NCBI GenBank assembly: GCA_023229485.1 | Contig: JALNZJ010000012.1 | Span: forward strand, 4,995-10,759 | Length of the DNA stretch: 5,765 bases | DNA from: a bacterium | GTDB taxonomy: Bacteria; Patescibacteriota; Minisyncoccia; Minisyncoccales; Minisyncoccaceae | Reading direction: 5' to 3' | Shown here: piece by piece, positions 1 to 5,578 of the stretch | Position numbering within the stretch: the first letter of the stretch is position 1 | Layout of the letters: every line of letters starts with the position of its first letter | Program-made: the position numbers and the translations under genes | The notes under the pieces: generated by a model | Seen by the model: only the letters and a program-made list of their open reading frames with translations | What the model was told of the DNA's origin: nothing | Database searches by the model: none

Positions 1-76
1 TTCTTGTTTCATTTGTATGCGGTCTAAAGGAATGTATCCTTCTTTCTGGCATTTGCGGTTTTTTTTGTTCTTCCAT
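1..76 (-). CDS. 5' end of an unidentified gene, cut by the left edge
   Basis: An ATG at 76-74 (minus strand) opens a frame that stays open for 25 codons to the window edge. The visible N-terminus is hydrophilic and rich in Lys, Arg, Glu, Gln and Pro (it begins MEEQKKPQMPERR), with no hydrophobic signal or membrane segment. I do not recognise the family from this fragment. A charged, probably disordered N-terminal extension of a cytoplasmic protein is the simplest reading. It lies on the same strand as the isomerase gene upstream and is separated from it by a 135-base gap holding a long palindrome and a weak promoter candidate, so it may be a separate transcription unit. No Shine-Dalgarno sequence is seen before the ATG. 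Confidence 0.45.
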   Translation of the reverse strand, partial: MEEQKKPQMPERRIHSFRPHTNETR

Positions 77-98
77 AATTTTATTTTTTAGAGCTATT

Positions 99-126
99 TT
101 TATAGTTTTAGCTCAAATTTTGTTAA
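99..126 (-). promoter_or_regulatory. weak candidate promoter for the left-edge gene
   Basis: On the minus strand, TTAACA (126-121) and TATAAA (104-99) are separated by 16 bp, each one base off the sigma70 consensus. They would start transcription about 16-18 bases before the ATG at 76. A 6-bp perfect inverted repeat, GAGCTA (91-96) and TAGCTC (109-114), brackets the -10 element, which could be an operator or a small hairpin. In such AT-rich DNA, chance matches are common, so this is tentative. Confidence 0.3.
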
Positions 127-139
127 TTTATTTTGAGAT

Positions 140-198
140 TAGATATCAAAACGACAAATATTAAAATAGTATTTTGACATTTGACGTATTGATATCTA
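140..198. repeat. 59-base imperfect palindrome (long hairpin) between genes
   Basis: Arms 140-167 and 171-198 are reverse complements at 24 of 28 positions and flank a 3-base loop (168-170). The outer 10 bp (140-149 with 189-198) are perfect. In either transcript one of the four mismatches becomes a G-U wobble, leaving A-A or U-U oppositions at 150/188 and 154/184 and one A-C pair. It lies just downstream of the isomerase gene, so it may end or stabilise the 3' end of the leftward operon mRNA. It is not a standard intrinsic terminator: the stem is long and AT-rich, and no U-run follows it in the leftward direction. A mobile or repeated palindromic element is the alternative. Confidence 0.7.
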
Positions 199-211
199 TT
201 TAAGTTTTAAT

Positions 212-796
212 TTATATTATTTTTAGAAAATCGAGATTTTCAGGAATTTCTTTTAACGCTTCCTCAGTTCTTAATACTGGAACTTGCTCATAGTTTTCAT
301 TTTTAATCCAACCATCCTTAGTATAAAACCAACAAGCCCCATGCATTTTAGTAATGTTGTCATATTCTGATACGCAATTTTTGCTAATCCAATTTGCCAT
401 TTTTAGGACTTTATCTGTAGCATTAATTGTAATATGTCCATACTCACCAGGGATTATTACAGATTCTCCCTTGTGGGCATTTATATAATACGCATCAGTT
501 GAATCTTTTTTTTGCATCAAGTAAATTGCTTCTCCTTCAAGTACTGTATAAAATTCTGAATGTCCGGTTGAATGAAAATGCCCTTTAGTTTTGACAAACT
601 CTTCGCCAAGCATGAGGGACGGGATTACGGTGATGTCATAACGCAATTCTCCATCTTCCTTGACTCCTCTATACATATAATAGAGATCTTGATTTTTTGC
701 ATTATCAGCCCAAGACGCATCACACATAACATTCCTCATGTCATCAATAGTCCTAATATCGGGCGTTAGTTTTGTTAAATCTATTTCGTCTTCCAT
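212..796 (-). CDS. pgi: cupin-type (archaeal-type) glucose-6-phosphate isomerase
   Basis: The 194-residue product matches the short cupin phosphoglucose isomerase family (PF06560), which interconverts glucose 6-phosphate and fructose 6-phosphate in the cytoplasm using a bound metal. It is unrelated to the ~550-residue bacterial enzyme; known archaeal members are about 190 residues. The first cupin motif is visible as KGHFHSTGHSEFY (71-83), giving likely metal ligands His73, His75 and Glu81. The second is IIPGEYGH, with His121 as fourth ligand. I chose the ATG at 796 because it lies 11 bases after the stop of the upstream gene. The longer frame from a TTG at 847 would add 17 residues and overlap that gene. 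It is the last gene of the leftward cluster. Another cupin sugar-phosphate isomerase is possible but less likely. Confidence 0.85.
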   Translation of the reverse strand: MEDEIDLTKLTPDIRTIDDMRNVMCDASWADNAKNQDLYYMYRGVKEDGELRYDITVIPSLMLGEEFVKTKGHFHSTGHSEFYTVLEGEAIYLMQKKDSTDAYYINAHKGESVIIPGEYGHITINATDKVLKMANWISKNCVSEYDNITKMHGACWFYTKDGWIKNENYEQVPVLRTEEALKEIPENLDFLKII

Positions 797-807
797 ATTT
801 TTTATTC

Positions 808-2829
808 TTATTTTTGTTTCCAAACACGCTTTTCGGATATATACCAATTAGATATATCGTCAAATATTCTTGACTGGTCAATCGCTTTCTTGGTCGAAAA
901 GCCTTTTATTTTTTTATTCAAAAGATAATTATAATTAGTAGAATATAAAAAGATTGCAGGGTTATCTTCTAATATTTTGTTTTGAATGCTGTCTAATATT
1001 TCTATTCTTTCACTATCCATACCATCCGAAAATAATCTTGATTTTTCTAACAACTTGTCCAAATCATCATTTTGATAAACAGCTAAATTCCAACCAGGGT
1101 CAAATATCTGGCTAGAATGCCAATATGGCAATAGTTCTGGAGATGATCCAAATTTTTCTCCAAAAAGAATAGCATCATAGTCCTTATCCCTAATAACTTT
1201 TTTTATGTCATTAGTACTTAATTCAGATATTTCTACCTTTATTCCAATTTTTCCCCACTGCTCCTTTATTTTTAGTGCCACTTTTTTAAGGGTCGGATTG
1301 TTGACTGTTTTCAATCTTATTACCAGCTGATTACTTACTTCGGGAACAGTAAAACAAAGACTATTTAATTTTTCCATAGTAGCACCCATTACTTTGCCAG
1401 TGCCTTTATCAAGTCCAGAGGGTTTCAATATTTCATCGGCATATTTTTCTTGAAAAGCTATAACAGCTGCCTTTGTTGAATCTCCAAATCTTCCATTTGT
1501 TGTTCCGTCTGGATAAATATCTTTATCCCGTGCCAGACATTCTTGAAGTTTTTTAACTTCGCTTCCAGTATCGCCTGATTTTAAACTATGCCTTAATTCA
1601 AACCCACTTGATTTTTTAATTATCTTTGTTCTAACACCATCTTTTAGCTCGAAGTCTTCACTATTCAAAATGTTATTTGCTTTTTCTAAGTCGTATTGAT
1701 TTATATTTTTTGGCAATGGGAATTCGTAAAATTCAGAAAGAATAGGAGAGTTAACTATATATCCATGTCCAGATAATTCACTTAGTATCTCTTGCTTGTT
1801 CGTAGCAAGGCTAAGAGCTTCTCTAATTTTACTATTGGAAATATTTTCCTTTTGATTATTCAAAAATATTCCAAAATAATCAGCACTAGCAATTTCCTTA
1901 TTTTCAACAGCTTTAAATTCTTTATCATTATAAACACCACTATCAACAAATCCTGCATCCAATGCACCAGATTTTAGAAGGTAACTAAGATCATCTTTTT
2001 GGAAAAGAAAAGTAATATTGATTTTTTGAATATATGGTTTTTTATTGTAATAATTTACATTTCTTGCAAGAGAAATACTTCTAATTCTCTTATTCTTACC
2101 ATTTTGATTTTGGATCATATCGTCAATCATATATGGACCAGATCCAATTGCACTTGCAAGATTAAGATCGCTACTAGCAAGGATTGCCTGAATCGGCATC
2201 CCTTCCCAAATATGCTTTGGCATAATCTTTATGTTTGCCAAATTATCCATAAAGTTACTGTAAGGTTGTTTTAATTTGAAAAACCCTTTGTATTCAGAAT
2301 TTTTAACTATTTCAACATTTGTCCAGTAACCTTGAAGTGGACTTAAATAAGTCGGGTCTTGGATTAATCCAAACGTAAAGATAACATCATCCATCGTTAG
2401 ATTCTCTCCATCATGCCACTTAGCATTTTCTTTTATAGAAAATTCAAAAGTTTTCCCATCGTCTGTAAAGTGATATTCGTTTATTAAGTCTGGAATTATT
2501 TTTCCCTGATCATTAAAAGTAACTAATCCAGAAAAAATCAATTCTAAAAGTGCCTTATCTATTTCCGAATTTTGGGCATATAGGGGATTGATAAACTGAG
2601 GTTGTCCAACCATTCCTTCTTGCAAGGTTCCGTATTCACTAGGAACAAGTTCAGTATTTTTGTAATAAAATGCAGAAACAGAATAAAACAGAGACGTTAA
2701 AAAAACCACTATTAAAAAGATAAACAATATTTTTTCGGACTTAGGGAGAATTTTAAAAAATTGAGACCATTGGCTAAATGAAGGCAAAGAAAAAGAATTT
2801 TTCTGCCTATTTTTTTTAAAGAAAAGCAT
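808..2829 (-). CDS. membrane-anchored family 5 solute-binding protein with an inserted peptidoglycan-binding domain
   Basis: This 673-residue protein is a peptide/oligopeptide-type extracellular solute-binding protein (SBP_bac_5, PF00496). A basic cytoplasmic N-terminus (1-33) precedes one membrane helix (about 34-56). No lipobox cysteine is present, so it is probably anchored by the helix with the rest outside. Family signatures include GMVGQPQFINPLYA (72-85), the KWHDGENLTMDDVIFTF block (137-153), GSGPYMI (229-235) and the C-terminal YDAILFGE and FWHSSQ-like YWHSSQ segments. Between about 411 and 493 the fold is interrupted by a peptidoglycan-binding-1-like domain (PF01471), with LKSGDTGSEVKKLQ, NGRFGDSTKAAVIAFQ and an EKLNSLC ending. 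The only two cysteines (431, 492) lie in that insert. No permease or ATPase gene is in the window. It follows secG by 2 bases, in the same operon. Confidence 0.88.
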   Translation of the reverse strand: MLFFKKNRQKNSFSLPSFSQWSQFFKILPKSEKILFIFLIVVFLTSLFYSVSAFYYKNTELVPSEYGTLQEGMVGQPQFINPLYAQNSEIDKALLELIFSGLVTFNDQGKIIPDLINEYHFTDDGKTFEFSIKENAKWHDGENLTMDDVIFTFGLIQDPTYLSPLQGYWTNVEIVKNSEYKGFFKLKQPYSNFMDNLANIKIMPKHIWEGMPIQAILASSDLNLASAIGSGPYMIDDMIQNQNGKNKRIRSISLARNVNYYNKKPYIQKINITFLFQKDDLSYLLKSGALDAGFVDSGVYNDKEFKAVENKEIASADYFGIFLNNQKENISNSKIREALSLATNKQEILSELSGHGYIVNSPILSEFYEFPLPKNINQYDLEKANNILNSEDFELKDGVRTKIIKKSSGFELRHSLKSGDTGSEVKKLQECLARDKDIYPDGTTNGRFGDSTKAAVIAFQEKYADEILKPSGLDKGTGKVMGATMEKLNSLCFTVPEVSNQLVIRLKTVNNPTLKKVALKIKEQWGKIGIKVEISELSTNDIKKVIRDKDYDAILFGEKFGSSPELLPYWHSSQIFDPGWNLAVYQNDDLDKLLEKSRLFSDGMDSERIEILDSIQNKILEDNPAIFLYSTNYNYLLNKKIKGFSTKKAIDQSRIFDDISNWYISEKRVWKQK

Positions 2830-2831
2830 TT

Positions 2832-3089
2832 TTATTTTACTAAATTAAGCAATTTGAGTATTGATGAAATATCCTGATTAAGGAACAACAAAATAGACAA
2901 AATAACAAAGATGACAATCGCAACAACAGTCATGGTTAAAAGATGTTTTTGAAAACCCCTTCTAGTGCTGTAAACTTCATTACCACCACCAAAAGCACTT
3001 CCAATAGCAGTTCCTCTTTGCTGAAGAAGTATTAAAGCTATAATTACTAAGCAGACTACTAATTGTATTATAAATAGTATTTGATCCAT
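2832..3089 (-). CDS. secG: preprotein translocase subunit SecG
   Basis: At 85 residues this is normal SecG size. It has the two-helix layout of the family: helix one at about 3-22, a short loop, and helix two at about 50-70. The conserved start of the loop, LLQQRGTAIGSAFGGG (21-36), followed by a YSTRRG turn (40-45), is the SecG signature. SecG is the accessory membrane subunit of the SecYEG channel and improves SecA-driven export. It starts 24 bases after the PF04020-like gene and ends 2 bases before the solute-binding protein gene, so the three are probably co-transcribed and translationally linked. No Shine-Dalgarno sequence precedes the ATG. Family assignment is firm; specific pairing with its operon partners is inference. 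Confidence 0.92.
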   Translation of the reverse strand: MDQILFIIQLVVCLVIIALILLQQRGTAIGSAFGGGNEVYSTRRGFQKHLLTMTVVAIVIFVILSILLFLNQDISSILKLLNLVK

Positions 3090-3113
3090 ATATTTATTAA
3101 AGTTATTCTCTGA

Positions 3114-3458
3114 CTAAAGATCAGAAGCAAGTAATAATTCTGAAATCCAGACAATAAGAGTTGTTTTGATAAATCCGTAAAAATTAATAATTTGAAATTT
3201 TTCTTCAGGGAAGATGGCATCCAACAGCCAAACCAAAAGCCCTACAATAACTAAAGAAAAAATATTAAGAGTGATTACCCTTAATGGGAAGGTGATAAAG
3301 CTGAGTATTGGCTTTACAAAAAACAACAATAGTCCCAAAATTGCCCCCACTAATAAAATTGTTTCTATTTGTCCATCATAAAAAACTTCTGCTTTGACAA
3401 AATAGACAGATAGAGCAATGCCAACAATGCCAGCGATGATTTTACCGAGAAGATTCAT
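3114..3458 (-). CDS. small four-helix membrane protein, PF04020 family (phage holin 4_2 / YvlD-like)
   Basis: The product has 114 residues, with hydrophobic helices at about 3-21, 31-48, 60-80 and 92-109. The central block FVKPILSFITFPLRVITL (47-64) is the family signature (usual form: N-x-x-x-R/K-P-I-L, then T-L-P, then T-L-G). Here the usual Gly after Thr-Leu is Asn65. The family is named after phage holins, but chromosomal members are widespread and have no proven lytic role, so 'holin' should not be taken as a function. The ATG at 3458 is preferred over an in-frame TTG at 3467, because that TTG lies inside the -10 element of the promoter and would sit upstream of the transcription start. 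It heads the leftward operon with secG. The stop codon is TAG. Confidence 0.8.
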   Translation of the reverse strand: MNLLGKIIAGIVGIALSVYFVKAEVFYDGQIETILLVGAILGLLLFFVKPILSFITFPLRVITLNIFSLVIVGLLVWLLDAIFPEEKFQIINFYGFIKTTLIVWISELLLASDL

Positions 3459-3466
3459 TTGAGACA

Positions 3467-3495
3467 AGTATAGTCCAAAAATATCAAAAAGTCAA
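3467..3495 (-). promoter_or_regulatory. sigma70-type promoter of the leftward operon, near-leaderless
   Basis: Reading leftward, the -35 is TTGACT (3495-3490), the spacer is 17 bp, and the -10 is TATACT (3472-3467); each hexamer is one base off consensus. The predicted start is about A3460, two bases before the ATG at 3458, so the transcript would have almost no 5' leader. This promoter fits the four-gene cluster downstream. Confidence 0.72.
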
Positions 3496-3544
3496 CATTT
3501 TTATTTCTTAAAATTTGGTTTTAGTCCATATCTTCGATAAATCC

Positions 3545-3573
3545 TTGATACTTCTGCATATATTTAATATAAT
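3545..3573 (+). promoter_or_regulatory. sigma70-type promoter of the rightward SdpI-pilin operon
   Basis: TTGATA (3545-3550), a 17-bp spacer and a consensus TATAAT (3568-3573) predict a start near 3580 and a leader of about 32 bases before the ATG at 3612. The leader contains AAGAAG at about 3584-3589, too far from the start codon to act as a normal ribosome binding site. The promoter is back to back with the leftward one; the two predicted starts are about 120 bp apart. Confidence 0.7.
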
Positions 3574-3611
3574 AAACAAAACTAAGAAGTTTAATCTATT
3601 TTAACAAAATT

Positions 3612-4250
3612 ATGAGAAAATCAGCATATTTAATTTCTCTTTCTATCGTGATTTTATCATTCGCACTCGCTTTTTACTTCTACCCTCAAATGCCGCCATC
3701 TATTGCCACCCATTGGGGAATTGAAGGCGAAGTCAATGGGGAAAGTAAAAGTTGGATACTTTTTATCATTCCAGCTCTCACAACTTTCTTTTTTTTATTA
3801 CTCATCTTTATTCCAAAAATAGATCCACTAAAAGAAAATATTAAAAAATTTAAGGATTCTTATGACGACTTTATCCTTGTTTTTAATTTATTTATGTTTT
3901 ATGTATTTTCTTTAACGATTGTATGGAATCTTGGTTATTATTTTAATATGACTTTAGGAATATTACCGGGATTCTTTGTTCTTTTTTATTCCCTTGGATC
4001 ATTGATTACAAAAACAAAAAGAAATTATACTATCGGTGTACGCACACCATGGGCACTTGAAAGTGATAAAATATGGGAAAGGACCAGTAAGATATCGGGA
4101 AAGTTTTTTAAGATATTTGGATTAAGCTGTTTAATTTTTATGTTATTTCCTAAATATACCTTCCTATTATTTTTCGTTTTCCTAATAATTGGAATAATTT
4201 ATATATTTCTTTATTCTTATTTGGAATATAAAAAAGAAATAAAAAAATAA
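3612..4250 (+). CDS. SdpI/DUF1648 family six-helix membrane protein
   Basis: At 212 residues it is about the size of Bacillus subtilis SdpI (about 207). It has the same plan of roughly six membrane helices: about 6-24, 48-67, 87-107, 115-133, 164-180 and 182-202. The N-terminal DUF1648 motif is visible as PPSIATHWGIEGEVNG (28-43). The SdpI domain motif is KRNYTIGVRTPWALES (136-151) followed by the conserved Trp155 and a Thr. B. subtilis SdpI gives immunity to the SdpC toxin and signals through SdpR, but most homologues have no known job. No toxin or SdpR-like regulator is seen here. It has its own promoter and lies 5 bases before the pilin gene, so the two are likely co-expressed. Family membership is sure; an immunity role is not shown. 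Confidence 0.87.
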   Translation: MRKSAYLISLSIVILSFALAFYFYPQMPPSIATHWGIEGEVNGESKSWILFIIPALTTFFFLLLIFIPKIDPLKENIKKFKDSYDDFILVFNLFMFYVFSLTIVWNLGYYFNMTLGILPGFFVLFYSLGSLITKTKRNYTIGVRTPWALESDKIWERTSKISGKFFKIFGLSCLIFMLFPKYTFLLFFVFLIIGIIYIFLYSYLEYKKEIKK

Positions 4251-4255
4251 TAATT

Positions 4256-5149
4256 ATGCTCAAACCCCTCAAAGGCTTTACCATAATTGAATTAATGGTT
4301 ACCATTGTGATTATTGGTATCATAACCTCAATAATTTATATTAATTACACCCAGGAGTCTTCTTATCAAGCATCATTAACAAAGGCAAAAGCTTTTGCTA
4401 CTTCAGTTCCAATTTCATTAGCCGCAAATTTTGTTTCTGAATGGAAGTTCGATGGAGATACAGATATTGGAAGTGCTGCAACGGCTGACGATTTAAAAGA
4501 TACTTGGAGTGAAAACGATGGAACACTCTCATCTTCTCCCATAATCAGAGGAGGCAATGATTGCATGTCGGGAAAATGTATTGATTTTGATGGAACCGAC
4601 GATTTTATAAGCTTTGACAGTGACGACACTCTCAACATGACCGATGCATTAACAATTAGTTTTTGGGTAAAAAGACTAGGTAGGGTTGGAGAGGATAATA
4701 TTATAGTCTCAAAAGATGACGCTAATTCAAATAGACAGTACGTCGTTTATTTTACTAACAATAATACAATAAAATTTACAATTTTTGGATCTTCGGCCAA
4801 TACAGCAATTATCTCTTCAACTGTTTTTTCATCCCTAAATCAATGGATTTATGTGACAGCAACTTACAAATATGTTAGCGACGGAACCTCCATAATGGAC
4901 TTGTATGTTAACGGGGAAAAAGATAGCACACAAATCACCAATGCCGTGGGGCCAATAAATACGTCAAGTACGCCCTTAATAATAGGAGACGATGGAGAAA
5001 CAACACTCAATAAGACATTACGGGGGGTAATTGATGATGTTAGAATTTATGATGTAGCATTAACAACCGCTCAAGTAAAAAAAGAATATTTTACTAAATC
5101 AGGTAACTTACATCAAAAAACAAATAAAATTTACTTGACTCGAAAATAA
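4256..5149 (+). CDS. type IV prepilin-like protein with a LamG (concanavalin A-like) domain
   Basis: The 297-residue protein begins with a class III (type IV pilin) signal: a short basic leader MLKPLKG, predicted cleavage after Gly7, mature Phe8, Glu5 of the mature protein (Glu12), and a hydrophobic helix FTIIELMVTIVIIGIITSII (8-27). From about residue 60 to 278 a LamG/laminin-G-3 jelly roll follows, shown by SEWKFDG, CIDFDGTDDFISF, LTISFWVKR, QWIYVTATY, MDLYVNGE and the closing LRGVIDDVRIYDVALT. The protein should be exported, cleaved by a PilD-type peptidase and built into, or placed on, a pilus or pseudopilus as a sugar- or surface-binding unit. Its only cysteines (103, 108) are four residues apart and could form an extracellular disulfide. 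Ligand and host target cannot be read from the sequence. Confidence 0.88.
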   Translation: MLKPLKGFTIIELMVTIVIIGIITSIIYINYTQESSYQASLTKAKAFATSVPISLAANFVSEWKFDGDTDIGSAATADDLKDTWSENDGTLSSSPIIRGGNDCMSGKCIDFDGTDDFISFDSDDTLNMTDALTISFWVKRLGRVGEDNIIVSKDDANSNRQYVVYFTNNNTIKFTIFGSSANTAIISSTVFSSLNQWIYVTATYKYVSDGTSIMDLYVNGEKDSTQITNAVGPINTSSTPLIIGDDGETTLNKTLRGVIDDVRIYDVALTTAQVKKEYFTKSGNLHQKTNKIYLTRK

Positions 5150-5156
5150 TACATGT

Positions 5157-5185
5157 TTGACCAATTCAATATAAAATTGTAAAAT
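5157..5185 (+). promoter_or_regulatory. candidate promoter for the response regulator and mutM
   Basis: TTGACC (5157-5162), a 17-bp spacer and TAAAAT (5180-5185) lie in the 62-base gap after the pilin gene. Transcription would start near 5192, about 20 bases before the ATG at 5212. A short inverted repeat, CAATT/AATTG (5162-5166 and 5175-5179), lies mostly in the spacer and is probably chance. No terminator hairpin is visible in the gap, so readthrough from the pilin gene is also possible. Confidence 0.5.
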
Positions 5186-5211
5186 TAATCAAAGACTTTA
5201 AATAAAAAAAT

Positions 5212-5574
5212 ATGGCAAAAATATTATTAATCGAAGACGACAAATTTTTAAGGGAGCTTATGGCAAAGAAGTTGATAAACATGAAATATGACGTTGTGGT
5301 TGCGATGGATGGAGAAGAGGGGCTACAAAAAATTAAATCAGAAAAGCCGGATTTAGTTTTACTCGATTTAATCTTACCAGGAATAAATGGATTTGAAGTA
5401 TTAGAAAAAGCTAAGGCTGATCCAGACACAGTAACTATCCCCGTAATTATTCTTTCTAATTTAGGACAAGGTGAGGATATTGAAAGAGGATTAAAGTTAG
5501 GGGCAAAAGACTTTCTAGTAAAAGCCCACTTCACACCTCAGGAAATTATAGAAAAAATGCAATCATATATTTAA
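5212..5574 (+). CDS. single-domain (CheY-like) response regulator
   Basis: The 120-residue product is a receiver domain (PF00072) and nothing else, with no DNA-binding or enzyme output. Functional residues are all placed: acidic pocket Asp9-Asp10 (ILLIEDD), phosphoacceptor Asp52 in LLDLILPG, Ser82 in place of the usual Thr/Ser, the switch aromatic Phe101, and Lys104. It should take phosphate from a histidine kinase and act by protein-protein contact. The partner kinase is not in the window. Lys104 is followed by Ala rather than the usual cis-Pro, as noted under findings. It lies 62 bases after the pilin gene and 4 bases before mutM. A link to pilus control is possible from position alone, but unproven. 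Confidence 0.9.
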   Translation: MAKILLIEDDKFLRELMAKKLINMKYDVVVAMDGEEGLQKIKSEKPDLVLLDLILPGINGFEVLEKAKADPDTVTIPVIILSNLGQGEDIERGLKLGAKDFLVKAHFTPQEIIEKMQSYI

Positions 5575-5578
5575 TATT

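Noticed and set aside
174..202. Plus-strand promoter starting with a perfect TTGACA at 174
   Set aside because: No good -10 at 16-18 bp (TATTTA at best), no plus-strand gene follows, and the sequence is explained as part of the palindrome arm.
572..769. Plus-strand open frame of 65 codons
   Set aside because: Lies wholly opposite the isomerase gene, has no recognisable domain, and is a shadow of it.
797..847. Longer isomerase start at the TTG at 847
   Set aside because: It would overlap the end of the solute-binding protein gene by 40 bases, and the added residues do not resemble the family. The ATG at 796 gives normal family length.
1792..2274. Two plus-strand open frames of 61 and 91 codons
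   Set aside because: Both are antisense to the well-supported solute-binding protein and show composition typical of AT-rich shadows.
3114..3458. A phage lysis module
   Set aside because: The PF04020 family carries the holin name, but there is no endolysin or phage gene nearby and the gene sits in a secG operon.
3459..3467. TTG start at 3467 for the PF04020-like protein
   Set aside because: The TTG overlaps the -10 hexamer and lies upstream of the predicted transcription start.
4366..4638. Minus-strand open frame of 90 codons
   Set aside because: Antisense to the LamG pilin, no motif, no promoter or neighbour logic.
5166..5534. Minus-strand open frame of 122 codons
   Set aside because: Antisense to the response regulator, whose family residues are all in place; the reverse frame is Ser/Phe/Ile-rich and resembles no known family.
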